Origin: Saposhnikovia divaricata
Taxonomy: Eukaryota > Streptophyta > Magnoliopsida > Apiales > Apiaceae
Assembly (NCBI GenBank): GCA_036435485.1
Contig: CM071594.1
Span: 199,170,216-199,234,215 of the forward strand
Length of the DNA stretch: 64,000 bases
Reading direction: 5' to 3'
Part shown: positions 13,185-25,220 of the stretch, piece by piece
How positions within the stretch are numbered: position 1 is the stretch's first letter
Layout: each line of letters opens with the position of its first letter
Translations under genes and position numbers: made by a program
Notes under the pieces: generated by a model
Database searches by the model: none
What the model saw: the letters and a program-made list of their open reading frames with translations, nothing else
What the model was told of the DNA's origin: nothing

Positions 13185-13859
13185 CTGCATTTGTTATAAA
13201 CTAAAAATTATATATTACGAATAATGTCATTAAAACTCTAAAATCATTAAAAAATTGCTACTACCTTCAATTTTATCAACGTTGGGTCCTCGTACTCTTC
13301 GCTTCACAGCTAACAAAAGAATTAATATTCATGATTATGGGGTAATATATGTGCAAAATTTTAAAGTACTGAGATCAAATCAAATCATTACCACCGGTTG
13401 AGGAAGCAGATGCATTAGAATTACTCATGCCAGTAGTTGAAAGCGGAGTACCAACAACAACTACATCAGATGATTATATAAGGTACATGGAAGAATTAAA
13501 ATTACACTGCGTATAATTAACAAACGTGATATATGCGCTTACCTGGTTTAATTTTAGAAAAAGGAGATTCAGCTATGTTTGTACTAAGTGATGAGTTTGA
13601 GACATTGGGATCAACATTTTCACCAAATTGAACATGCACACGATTATTAGTTTCACCATTGTTTGATGTGTTCCTTATACCTAAGATTGTCTGAACATTC
13701 TGACCACGAACCCTACGTTTAACACCTGTTACAAAATAACATATCAAATATCAAAATATTGAATATAGATAGATAAAACTGTAAACATTGATTCAGCAAT
13801 CATGGGAAAGAACCTGATTTCGCATTTTCCGATACTTTTTTGTTTGAAGGAGGATCCAT

Positions 13860-14453
13860 GATAGATTCAAATCGATTTAATCACCACAAACTCAAAGTCG
13901 ACATGTTCTTCTTCAACATATGTTTAAAGATAATTCATAGTCACTGTGTATACATGAAGGGATTAGGATAATTAATCAAGGAAAGAAAAAATAGATTTTG
14001 AGTAAATTTCCATAACTCAGTGTGATACACGTCTATCATTAATTCAAAATTCAAAAAATGCTGTAATTAAGGAAAACGTGTGATCTGATTATGATTCTGT
14101 TATATGGCTAAATGGATCATTAGATGGGTAATATTTTTACCTAATGGGTAAATTAGTTGGATTATCCATGGGTCATTAAAAAAAGGCTTGAGAGTAGTAC
14201 ATTTTAGAGGAGTTGGGTAAATTTTTTTACCCAGTGGGTAAATTTCTAAATTGGTGACTTGATGCATTAAGAATATGTTGATGAAATGCCAATCTTTAAT
14301 TTTTTAGGCAAAATGAATAAATATGAGAGTACGTGTGTGATAATGAAAAGACCTTGTCCTCTTATTTTTATCTTCTTGTTCTTGCTTGCAGATAACATCA
14401 TCTTTGAAAAACCCAAACCCAAATTGAAGCAGCAGCAGCAGCAGTAACTAGTA
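13860..14453. other. Intergenic: Helitron 5' flank and upstream region of the HMA-like gene
   Basis: No gene. Copies of 'gggtaaat' and 'acccagtgggtaaattt' at about 14130-14250 form small inverted and direct repeats ('gggtaaatttttttaccc'). This stretch should contain both the Helitron 5' terminus and the promoter and 5' UTR of the gene at 14454. A short CAG-repeat tract (about 14429-14444) lies just before that gene's ATG. Confidence 0.5.
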
Positions 14454-16730
14454 ATGGCTACTCTCTCTACATTCTCAACTCTCCCCTTTATTCCCAGAAC
14501 TACCCCCACTTCCTCAATTACAACCACCACCAATACCCTTTGTTTTAAAACTCCTAAAGTTGCGAACTTTAGCATTTCCAGGGGGGTTAAAGTAACAAGA
14601 TTACGAAGATTGAGCAAGATAAGAGCTTCTGTACTTGAAGAACAAGAAACCCTTACTCCAGATGCACCTGAAGCTTCTCAGCCCTCTGTTTCTGTCTCTG
14701 TTTCTCCTTCTGATATTCTCACCATGTTCTTTCAGGTTTTATCTCCCCCCCTCTTTTAATCCCCCCTACATTGCATTTATTTAGTAATATTTTTATGTAT
14801 AGTGTTGGGCTCTACGGAGAACTAGTTAAGTTGGATAGCTGAAGAACATGGTTCTTTTTTCGTAAAAATGGTCATTTGGTGATTATCCTACAAGTAAAAC
14901 AATGCCGAAAATTTTAGTAACAAATGTTATTGAATACGAAATAGATTAGGATACATAATATATCGCTCTCCTGTTCTCGAATTTATGTTGTTTCTCATTT
15001 GGACTCCAAGCCTATATGTACATAGGTTAAACAATGTTGAATTAATCTTTCAAGTTGACGAATTTATAGTTGGAAAATTGGGGTTTATGTTAAATTGGTT
15101 TCTTAACTACCACTGACAATCTACTTGTAATTCCTAGGCTGAAGGAACCATGACCGAGACAGCTATTCCTTCGGTTTACAAGGCCTTAGAGGTATAGCTC
15201 CATATGCCTTTCTATTATATTTTCATGTCAATATTTATATTTTCTATTATATTTTCATGTACAAAGTAGTTCATACCGGTCATTTCTAGTAATGTGACTT
15301 TATGTGTGATTAGTGATATGTAGTACTATGTCATTTGTTTTTGTGATATGTCACTCTGCCTACATGGCTGAAACTTAATATATAGTTTGCTTAATGTGTT
15401 CCTACAACGTAAAAAGTTCGTTGGTGGCGTTAGCGTTCTTCTCATGTTTGATTTGTTTTCAGCTTTCCACACAGTTAAGAAACACATGATTTGACCTCCT
15501 TCTGAAAGAGATCCACCAAACTTAAAGTTTTTTATTGAAAGAGCATAATCAAATTAGTAAACAGTTTTTGTTTATCACAGTATTCTAAATGTTGATTGCG
15601 AAGTTGTGTATTTGTGCCTTTTGTCTTGAATAAGACAATATATAGTGTGCTCTTGTTTCTAGTACCAAGAACGAATTCATTTTGCTACTGCTTTTCGATT
15701 TTTATTTGCTTTCTGTTCGGCATGATTATAAATATTCATGTATATAATTTCTACAGGAAACTGAAGGAGTCTTAGATTTAAAAGTGCAAGTTCTTGAGGG
15801 TATTGCAACTGTGGAGGTATGTATGTACATCTGATATCTTCAATTCTCTGATGCTGTTAATGATAGGAAATCATGGTTCCTTTTTTTTTCTTTTATCATC
15901 TCATTGAATTGCTATAAAATCAACTAGTCAAAATTTTACATCATGAAATATGTTTAGTGCTGGTCAACTTTGAGCATCACGGTCAAAATCGTTCGCCATT
16001 AGGAACTAATGTTTTTATCTGCTTCTATTAGTTCAATCATAAGTTTGTAGATGTGTTACTAAAGTCCGCATGATCTGATGCTGCAATAAAATTAAACTTA
16101 AATATGATATACATCTATTGATGTATATACAAACACATGTTATATGTTTGTGCATGCATATTGGTGAGAAATCTGAAAACTTCTGTTGAATTATGTACTA
16201 CTTTTGAGCTGGAACTTCATAAGTGTTATCTGGAACATTACATATAGCTCGGTACTACAAAGTTGGGTGCATACCTAACACCCCTAAATATATCTAGTGC
16301 TATTTCTGTCATTATGCTAATCTTAGTAGAAGGCTGCTCTTGTCCTGTCTTAGTGTCTTACCAGTTCAATACAGATAGGGTGCTGAATTGTTGATGGTTG
16401 AATACTTATATGCCTCATAGCCTGTAAAATTATAGTGCACTATGTACAACAAGATTGTAGTGCATTATGTAAAGTAAAACACTGTAACATTTTAATTAGC
16501 ATTATTTAGAAGCCAAGAAATTGTTGTGACTTGGAACCTGTGAATTATCGCAAATTAGAATTTTCACAAGGCTATCTAACACTGAAACAATACCTTTTTT
16601 CCAGTTGACAAAGCAGACGACTGTACAAGCTACAGGAGTTGCTTCCAGTTTGGTCGAGATTATACAAGGCTCTGGCTTCAAGTTACAAACATTAAATTTA
16701 AGTTTTGAAGATGAAGAAGATATTGAATAG
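14454..16730 (+). CDS. Plastid-type small protein with HMA-like (ferredoxin-like) fold, metal site absent
   Basis: Four exons with clean GT-AG borders join in frame: 14454-14735, 15138-15191, 15757-15816 and 16605-16730, giving 173 residues. The first roughly 60 residues are rich in Ser, Thr, Pro and Arg and poor in acidic residues, as in a chloroplast transit peptide. A Ser/Pro-rich linker follows. The C-terminal part ('SVYKALEETEGVLDLKVQVL', then 'GIATVELTKQTTVQATGV') has the beta-alpha-beta pattern of heavy-metal-associated domains. The CxxC metal-binding pair is missing, so a metal role should not be assumed. It ends in an acidic tail 'FEDEEDIE'. Similar small plastid proteins occur across plants without a firm function. 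The model is intact; the function is unassigned. Confidence 0.85.
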
Positions 16731-17581
16731 ATCTTTTATGTCGACGTAATCAATGATCGAGGGCAACACTGTAGAAATATAGAAGATGATGAAATGTCTC
16801 CTGATTTGCTTAGCTTTTCTACTCGAGGCTTCGGCTAGTTTTTTGTTGAATTAATTGGTCTATGGGTAGAGAACTGTAAGTTAAATATTTGAATTAATTT
16901 GTTCCTGAATTGCAAGAGGATGTTTTGCTAAGTAATGACCAAAATCTTTAAAGTAGTTGCTATTAAGCATACTGAGGTAAACAACAGTATTCTTCAAGTT
17001 GTTAAAGTTCAGTATATACACGCGAAACGCATTACTTCTGTTAAAGTTTATGTCAGTGGATTCAACTAGAGCACAACCTCATGTCAATACTTGGTTTCTA
17101 TTTGGATTCTTCAAATAAACCTTTGGCACTTTCACATTTTTTCTTCGCAATTTGTATATGTATGCATGTAAGATTCAGTGGAGAACCACAAAACCGTAAG
17201 AACCAAAAAAGTTCTGCAATTTTTGTATTGCGGAACCTTTGGTTGTCAGGTTTTGTGTTTTTTATTTGAACCAATGTATTTGTCAGTATGGATAAGATCC
17301 CTGTTTAAGAGTTGCAAGGAAGTAGCAAATCAAGGTTCATATATTCTTTCCTCTTTCATTTGTTAAAGTTGTGGTGGATTTGTAAATAGTTAAGAATCTT
17401 AGTTTGCTGGCATGTGGGATAAAAGTAATGTGTACTCGAAGTATTATGTTTCAAAATGTCAGGACTCGGGAGTAGATGATATTTCAAAGGAAAAAGAAGG
17501 AAGAGGAAACATAAATTACTATATCGTTGAAGTCTACCACAGAAAATTAAAGAGATGTAGAAATGAAGCACTTTAGCCGCA
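16731..17581. other. Intergenic, no gene seen
   Basis: Holds the 3' UTR of the HMA-like gene and AT-rich sequence. Short open frames here have no recognisable family signature. Confidence 0.45.
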
Positions 17582-19203
17582 CACATTCACCGATCCAAAA
17601 TGAGTTTTACAATGCTAGGGAGGGTGACGTGTGTCGTGGCTGTAACGAACAAATAGTCTCATGTAAATTATTTGTTTATAGGTGCGGAAGCATCACTGGC
17701 TGTAATGCTAGGGAGAAGTTCTGAATTCTTACTACAAAAGAGTTGTGCAGAATTACCCCTATATATTGGAAACCCAGTCAAGCGGAAAGACTTTCTTAAG
17801 CTCCATTCCGAACCTTGAAGAGATTTTGCAGACAATGAGGAAAAGTTCATGAAACTTGATTTTGATAACCTTGAAGCCATAATGTCTCGTTGTGACATAT
17901 GTGGCAAACCATGGAGATGGTTCTCCTATGCTCATCTTGAATTTTATCTATTTGCGTCAAATGTGCTTGGTTCCAAGTTCAGTCCTTAGAGTACCGCAAA
18001 ATTAGCCATTTAGCTCACATTCAACACCCATTAGCCTTGATCAAGCGTCCATCCTCGTTCAAATGTGATACTTGTGAAGTGGATATAATAAGAAACACAT
18101 GTCTTACATTTGCACCAAATGTCCATTTTGGATGCACAAGAGCTGTGCCTATGCTCCTCACTCTTTCCTATTTCAGTTTCATGAATGACACCCTCTTATC
18201 CTCTCGTTTTCTCTTCCCATAAATTATCAAAAATTGTATTGCCGGCTATGCAACAAAACACTGTCCCACTTGCTCTCGCTTTATTATTGTCCCAAATGCA
18301 GATTTTTCATTAATTCAATGTGTTAGATCAAGTCCGATGATGAGGGACTGGTACCTTGCTGAATATTACAGCTTACATCTTTTTGTTTTTTTTTCATTAA
18401 TACGGTCCTTTTTTCTTTTCTGTATATGTACACGTAATTTAGATATAATTCCTACCAACATCAATTTTACCTTGTATTTATTGGTATTTTGGGCTCCAGT
18501 GAGATTGAAAAGTATGATTCTGAGGTGGTGCACCTCCCAGCAGCTGATGAATCATCCGTAAATCTATTACTCGGGCAGCTCATCAAGGAAATGAGTACCC
18601 AAAATAATAATGGTAATATCAACTTTCGGCAAACCAATGGTATTAACCATTGGGCTCATAAAAAACATCGTCTGCAACTCATTACTATGAACAAGTTGAA
18701 TGATCAGAATGGTGATATAACATTACGGCTATGCAATGGCTGCATCAAACCCATCCGAACTGGCGATCTAATCTATGGCTGTGTTCTTTGTAAATACTTT
18801 CTGCATATTTCTGTGCAAAGTTGCCCAGAGAGATTGAGCACCGCCTTTGGATTCCACAGGACATGTTTGCAAGTCAGATCTGGAGCCGTGCAAAATTTTC
18901 TCTTGTGATAGTTGTGAACGGAATGGCATATATTTCTCCGAGACGAGATTGTTAGAACTACCTTAACCCATTTTTTAATACTGAATGCGCTGTGCTACCC
19001 AAAATGATAAAACATGAAGCTCACAGTCACCAACCTAATCAAATTAACTCATACGACAGTTGATACTTGCAAAGCATGTGGAGCTAAATCTGCTAGTAAA
19101 TGGAAGCACTGGTGTGAAAAATATGATTACTATATATGTTCGGGATATATTATGAAAGCAAGAGCAGTTGAACACCGGTAGGGTCCTCACCCTCTCTACT
19201 TGA

Positions 19204-21423
19204 CAGGGGCGGACCTCCAGCTGGGCTGGGGTTGGTTGGGGATGGCTCTAGCCCAGGTGAAACCAGCCCAGCACACTTAGCATATTGTATTAAAAAAAGT
19301 CCAGCCCTGGTAGAGTTCTTGTAAGCCCTATTACTAATATTCTAAGCCCAACCACTATTACTATTACTAATATTCTAAGCCCAACCAGTTTGTAATAAAT
19401 CGATTAAATCCAAGGCTGAAATTTCAGCCCCGAATTGAAAATTAGGTCAGACAGCTTATATGAGTTGAGATGATAAACCTTCATTCACTTGTCCACAATC
19501 GAGTCTTCTATTAATTCAAATCGCCTGGCACCTCCAACTAAACAAACCACGATTCTCGATCGGTTCACGCTTCGAATTAAAATGTGAGTTCTTGTAAATT
19601 TTTGCTTTGTTAAGTTTAGATTTTTATGATTTTATCTATTAATTTTGGAATTAGCTTTGTATTGTATTGGTTTTTCATTGAATTAGCTCAACTAGCTCAA
19701 CTGTAATTTCAACTGTAATTTCAAGAGAGTCGATTTAGATCGAAAATCACAACTTTCCCTAACAATAATAAAATTCTCTGTTAGGCACACTAGCTATAGA
19801 AAAAAATTGACTATTACTACGAATTTGGAGAGCAAACAATGGAGCCTGTTTTGTCTTTGGAGTAACAATAGAGGTAACTTAGTACTCAGATGTATTGCAG
19901 ATACATATACCACCATGAATTGTAGCATAGTGGTAACTGTAGGGTTTTTACATTTTATTAGTTTTCCCTAACAATAATAAAATTCATGTATATGGTTGTA
20001 GAATACTTCTAAAATTAGGGATGTTTTAATATTCATTGTCCGTTCCATTTTTAATTTGATGTTTTAATTTTTAATTTCAGTTGATGTTTTAAGACACTTT
20101 ATGCAATTTGATAAAATTTTGGATTTATCTGTTAATTTTATGATTTTATCTGTTAATTTAATTTTGTTTGTTGCAGGAGTCAAGATAAAAAAAGGAAGAC
20201 ATTGCACTCATATTTTTCTAGTGGTACTGCTGCTACTCCTAGTGTTACTCCTACAGCTACTTTTAGTGGTACTGCTGCTACTCCTACAACTACTCCTAGT
20301 GGTACTCCTACTACTCCTAGCGCAACTCCTATAGCTACTCCTATTGCTACTCCGGAATTTGATCTTGCAACCCTTGAACGTGATCCGGGTCTTCGTCGTC
20401 CAATTTGGAAGTATTCACCTAATGATCGTGATAATGTTAGACGTGAATACATTAGATTGGGACCATATCAACCTCAACTTCGTAAAGAAGATTATCCACC
20501 TACTTATTTTGGAAGTCAACGTCGTCGATTTCAAGCATCTTGGTTCAACACATTCACTTGGCTTGAATATTCAGATTCGAAAGATGCAACATTCTGTTTT
20601 CCATGTTTTTTATTTGAAAAGGATGCATCTTCACAACATGCATTTACTATTAATGGCTTCAGGAATTGGAAAAGAGTTAATGATAATGAGAGATGTGCTT
20701 TCTTGGTGCATATTGGAGGTTGTAATTCACCACATAAAAAGGCACTAAAATCTTTGGAGGGGTTGAAGAATGTTACAAGGCATATTGACAAGGTCATAAA
20801 TTGTCAATCTTTGGAAGAGATAAAGAAAAATAGACTACGTTTGAGAGCTACTATAGAGGCCGTCCGATGGTTGAGTTTACAAGCTTGTGCATTACGGGGT
20901 CATGATGAATCATCAACTTCTCGTAACAAAGGTAATCTTATTGAGATGGTCAAACTTTTTGGAAGATTGAATGTTGATATTTCAAATGTTGTTTTGGAAA
21001 ATGTTGACTCTCCCTGTTTCTACAGCAACTACAGAAAGGGTTTTTTCAGCTATGAAATTAGTGAAGACCGTTCTTCGAAATAAAATGGATGAAGAGTACT
21101 TGAGAGATTCTATGGTCATCAACATTGAAAGGGAGTTTGCTGAAGATATTGATCACGATGAAGTGATAGATGAATTTTATGCTCAAAAGAATCGTCAGAG
21201 TACAACTAAAATAATGTGAGTAAATCATTTTCTATTTTTAATTGTAAGCTAGTACTTTTGTTACTTATTTTATGCATATGTTGGACTTCTAATTAATAGC
21301 ATGATTGAACTTCTAATATTAATTTTACATTTTAAGCTAGTTTGTGTATTTATCATTTTGTTAAGTACGTGAAAAAAAAATTATTCCAGCCCCAGTAGGA
21401 TAAAAATCCTGGGTCCGCCCCTG
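19204..21423 (+). mobile_element. hAT transposon, internally deleted, perfect 8-bp TSD
   Basis: Terminal inverted repeats CAGGGGCGGACC at the left and GGGTCCGCCCCTG at the right are flanked by the perfect 8-bp duplication CTACTTGA (19196-19203 and 21424-21431). The length is 2220 bp, shorter than full elements of this TTF-type/ZMYM1-like hAT group. It carries the two ends of a transposase gene (separate entry) and sits inside the DC1 pseudogene. The clean TSD suggests a fairly recent arrival. Confidence 0.93.
19582..21219 (+). pseudogene. hAT transposase (TTF-type zinc finger / ZMYM1-like), middle deleted
   Basis: The N-terminal part runs from about 20177 ('KKRKTLHSYF' then a Thr/Pro-rich tract, about 20225-20350). 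It continues through a TTF-type zinc-finger region ('RRFQASWFNTFTWLEYSD', 'ATFCFPCFLFEKD') to 'HKKALKSLEGL'. Most of the DDE/RNase-H core is missing. The C-terminal hAT dimerisation region resumes at about 21008 ('LPVSTATTERVFSAMKLVKT') in a different frame and ends at 21219. If the intron 19584-20176 is spliced, the initiator ATG is formed across the junction (AT at 19582-19583, G at 20177), giving 'MSQDKKRKTLHSYF'. Transposition is not possible from this copy, but the N-terminal DNA-binding part is open. Confidence 0.8.
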
Positions 21424-21851
21424 CTACTTGATATGTGATCCTGGCATGGTGTCGGATCATGAGCATGAGTTCAGCTGTGATTACAAATTTTTGGTTAGAT
21501 CATTGCAGTGATTGTGACCATTCATTTCATCTTCGTTGTTTTGAAAGATCAAGTTACCACAAATATTTAGTGTAGTCGGTATATTACTTTATAGCTTTAT
21601 TGCTCACTCAGTTCATGTTGTTAACATCGTTGTGAGTCTTATAACTTTGTTAGAGAACCCGAGTAAACAGAGCATCAAATTAACGAACGTAATTCTTCTT
21701 TGTGATGTCGTTGTAGAGAGAACACAAATATTTGCACATCAATTATTTCACAAATTTACAAGCAAGTTGATGGCTTGATGCAGAAGGGATTGAGCATTTC
21801 TTTACTCAAGGTGATGGGCATATAGGATTAGAGGACTTAGAGGGTTATAGG

Positions 21852-22859
21852 CAGACCTGGCAGAATGGGTAATGTATCCGAAAAATCGAACCGAAATTCA
21901 TGAAACCGAATTCGATTTTATATTCGAACTGAAAAATTGAATAATTATCCGAAAACCAATTTGATCCAATTAGAAAAATATTCGAAACGAAAATTTAACC
22001 GAAAATAATCTGAAAAACTAAATCCGATTATAACATGTAACTGATCAAAACCAATTAATAAATTATCTAAACCGATTATCACTCAAAATACTGGATCCGA
22101 TTTAGACTCGAATTCGAAATTAATGAATTAAGTAGTTATTATAAATTTAACGGTTTATAACAAATAGGTTATATACATTCACGCACATTTCATTCATTTT
22201 TTACCCGTTCATAAGCAAGATGCATATTATAGTTTATTTTCTAAAATGCATAATTTTTTTAAATCCTAAATTATTTTTCACAGAACTTAACTTGTACTTC
22301 ATCATTATAATACACACTAGTTTGTTTTCTAAAATACAAAATTTTTTAAAATCATAAATTCTTTTTCACGGAACTTAACTTGTACTCCATCATTATAATA
22401 TGTTTTAAAAAAATAATTGATAATAATTAAAATATTATAAAAATGTATAATGTTCTATTGCATAAGATACTAAGTAGTTCTAAGAGTTCTAGTTTTAAGT
22501 GGTTGTATACGTGAAACTTGACCCATATATATTTGGTTGATTTGGATGCATAACTGCATAAGATACTTTTGCAAATATTAAAATTGCATAAAAACTAAGA
22601 AAATGTGGTATTTTGAGTAAACATCCTTCAGAAAATTCATTAATAAAGTACTTTATAAAATTTCATAAATTAAAATAATGAATGAATTATATATGATCCG
22701 AAAGGATCCAAACCAATTCTGATCTGAATCGAATTTCAACCGATTTTAATTCGAATTAGACCCGAACCGAATCGATCTGATCTCTACTCAAATATATCAT
22801 AACCGAATGTTGATCTAATTCGAAATCGATCTGATTATTCAAATTGACAACTATAATAA
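21852..22859. mobile_element. Probable hAT-like non-autonomous element
   Basis: A 1008-bp AT-rich segment full of 'cgaaccgaa', 'gatccgatt' and 'attcgaa' motifs, typical subterminal repeats of small hAT elements. It is flanked by TTATAGG (21845-21851 and 22860-22866). The left end is 'cagacctggcagaatggg' and the right end 'attgacaactataataa', so the inverted repeats are poor. No coding region. Confidence 0.5.
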
Positions 22860-24843
22860 TTATAGGGGATGAACATCTACAAAAGATCCAACCATAAAAT
22901 CCGCATAAAGAAGGCTTTCGTGATATGAGTTATGTTTCCGTGGCTTCTGCCCGCGTCCTCAGAAAGCCATTAATGACATAAGTAATTATCAACTTAAATT
23001 TATATACGCAAACATTAACCTTGGAACACTAAGGGAAATGTTATTTTTAGGGATGTAATTTAAATCGAGCTAGTTCAAACTTGATTCGAAAAAATGGGCT
23101 CGACTCGGTTCGGCTCGAACTCGTTATCGAACTCGATCGAACATGTTTTCTCGAGTCGGAGCTAGTTCTTTTGAGCTCGTCTCAAGCTCGATTCGAAAAA
23201 CTCGAACTCGATCTCAAAGTCGACTCGGCTCGAACTCGATTAAATTTTTTTAATTTTTAAAAAATAATCATGTGTTTATTATTCTAACTATTTATGAAAA
23301 TTACATTTAAAATTTAACTTTGATAGTTTTTCATTTATTATGTGCTATATTATATTTTTGGATTAAATATCAAAGTGATCATTGAAGTGAAACCCATATA
23401 TGACTTTCCTCACTGATATCAACGAGACATCATTTAAATCACTAAAGTCGTAATAAATATCAAACATATAATTCTAAATATGGGTTCGAAAAATAAAAAT
23501 AATCTTTTGTTGATTCTACACATTTTTCTTGAATGTTACAACAACCAAATGAAAAATTGTTAAATTCTAGTATTTCAGATAAAATATTTACATTTCTAAA
23601 AATTAATTTTATATTCATTTTTAATTTTATAGTTATTTTCCTTGTTTTAATTAAAAATAAATAGTAAATTAACTTTTTAATTCTAAAAGTATGATCTGAA
23701 ATACTAGAATTTAATAAATTTTCATTTTATTGCGGTAACATTTAAGAAAAATGTGCAGAATCAACAAAAGATTACTTTTTATGTTTGGGACGCATATTTA
23801 GACTTATCTATTTGATATTTATTTGACTTCAGTGATTTAAATGATACCCAGATGAGATCGGTAAATAAAGTGAGATATGGATTTCACTTTAGTGGCCACA
23901 TTGATATTTATCCCTTAAATTATTAGTATAGTTAGTGAAATTTATGATTAAATTTGTTCTAATATGAGAATTTGAGATACTTAATTATACCTTTTTATAA
24001 ATAGTTTATCAAAGTTTTACTGTAAAATTTAATTTGATAATTTAAATTGATAAAATTGTCAACACTTTGGATTAAAACTACATTATTCATAAATTTTATA
24101 ATTAAATATGATATACACAGGAAGTGTTGACAATGATGGGGGGGAAAACAAGAAAGTTATGTTTAGATCAATAAAGGATAGAATATGGATAAAATTACAT
24201 TCGTGGCGGACTGATCTTTTCTCACAGGCAGGCAAGGAAATTCTTTTAAAATCGGTCATCCAAGCCATGCCAACATATTTTATGTCTTGTTTTAGAATCC
24301 CGGAGGGGCAATGTGAAAAAATTGAGAAATTAATGGCACGGTATTGGTGGGGGTCTGTTCAAGCAAAACGAAAAATCCATTGGAGAAAGTGGAAAGATAT
24401 CTGTGTACCTAAGAGCGAGGGAGGATTGGGCTTCAAAAAATTCAGTCAATATAATCAAGCGCTACTAGCTAAGCAAGCATGGAGAATTTTGATAAATCCA
24501 ACATCTCTCCTCTCACAGGTTCTACAGGCCAGATATTTCACAAACTCGGGCTTTATGGAAGCTAGGGAAGGTAGCTGCCCGTCTTTGACTTGGAGAAGTA
24601 TTTGCTGGGAAAAAAGCTTACTAAGTGCGGGTTTAAGAAGGCATATAGGGAACGGACGGAACACAAATGCTTTTAAAGATCCTTGGATCCCAAGGCCACC
24701 ATCTTTTCTACCGATAACTCATGGTTTATATGACAATATGAATGTTTCTGATCTAATCCAACATCAAGGTAGGTGGAATAGGGGGCTAATTCACCAATGT
24801 TTTTTGGCTCCAGACTCTCAGCTTATATTTAAAATCCCACTTA

Positions 24844-25220
24844 GAGCCCGTTTGGGCAACTTGCTTATGACTTATAAAAAGCTTTAAGCAGAAAATGAAG
24901 CGTTTGGCACTATGGGCTTTAAGCCCGCTTTAAGTTAAAAAACTGCTTTAAGCCATAAGTTCCATTTAGGTTCTTTTGACTTATGACTTATGAATTTTTT
25001 TTTTTCACAATTCTTGTAAAGCTTAAATATCATGAATTTAAATTTTTGTAAAGTCAAATTTCACTTTAAGCCAAAATTATTAAACCCCCATTTCACTTTA
25101 AGTAAAATTACCCAAACACTTTCATTCAACTTAAAGTAAACAACTTTACTTTCTCCTTTAAGTTAAAAATACCTCCATTAAGTCAAAAGTAACTTATTTT
25201 AAGCAATCCCAAACACCCTC
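24844..25220. mobile_element. Tourist/PIF-Harbinger-like MITE in LINE ORF2
   Basis: A 377-bp insertion with TSD TTA (24841-24843 and 25221-25223). The ends are GAGCCCGTTTGGG at the left and CCCAAACACCCTC at the right, imperfect inverted repeats. The interior has further inverted matches ('cttatgacttataaaaagc', 'aagtaacttattttaagc'). No coding region. Confidence 0.85.

Larger units (their letters stand above)
5585..13859 (-). pseudogene. Helitron Rep/PIF1-like helicase gene, disrupted
   Basis: Eighteen exons can be read. Small 5' exons run from the ATG at 13859 to 11508. Next are 11438-9353 (interrupted by a solo LTR), 9258-8800, 8702-8450, 8360-7333 and 7227-5585. An N-terminal zinc-finger-like block is at about 11320-11210 ('CTKCHAHMWNEE', 'FSLCC'). 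The HUH nuclease motif 'GLPHVHMLIWL' is near 8670-8640. Both catalytic tyrosines are in 'KYLFKYCLKGHD' near 8175-8140. PIF1 helicase motifs follow: Walker A 'GSGGCGKTF', 'IIWDEAPM', 'GGDFRQILPV' and the terminal 'LYVAISRV'. Breaks: an in-frame TGA at 6500-6502 inside the helicase, the LTR insertion at 9493-10540, and an apparent frame change at that insertion. Known role: nicking and unwinding for rolling-circle transposition. The present copy should not make full-length protein. Confidence 0.88.
1..14000 (-). mobile_element. Large autonomous-type Helitron (decayed); ends not resolved
   Basis: A Rep/helicase gene and at least one RPA70-like gene lie on the same strand, the classic content of plant autonomous Helitrons. 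Rep has the HUH and two-tyrosine motifs and the helicase is PIF1-like. The element would read right to left. The 3' hairpin plus CTRR end was not found between 405 and 1408, so with the second RPA-like gene at 1-404 the 3' end probably lies left of the window. The 5' TC end should lie between 13860 and about 14250 but cannot be assigned by eye, so the right coordinate is approximate. Known mechanism: rolling-circle transposition without target duplication. Confidence 0.65.
17582..22985 (+). pseudogene. DC1/C1-like Cys-His-rich zinc-finger gene, decayed and transposon-split
   Basis: Fragments in shifting frames recall the plant DC1-domain family. Examples are 'GDVCRGCNEQIVSCKLF' near 17622, 'MSRCDICGKPWRWFSYAH' near 17880, 'KRPSSFKCDTCEVD' near 18040, 'LCNGCIKPIRTGD' near 18730, 'CKACGAKSASKWKHWC' near 19065 and 'DHEHEFSCDYKFL' near 21455. 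Stops and frameshifts separate them (for example after 'KLHSEP' near 17818). The reading is interrupted by a hAT element at 19204-21423. It is probably interrupted again at 21852-22859, after which a tail rich in His, Pro and Lys resumes (about 22866-22985). DC1 proteins bind zinc and are linked in the literature to lipid-type signalling and stress, but this copy cannot encode a complete protein. Confidence 0.75.

Noticed and set aside
20101..20334. Leu/Val-rich frame in the hAT element
   Set aside because: It is the shifted reading of the Thr/Pro-rich codon repeat in the true transposase frame, so the apparent membrane segment is an artefact.
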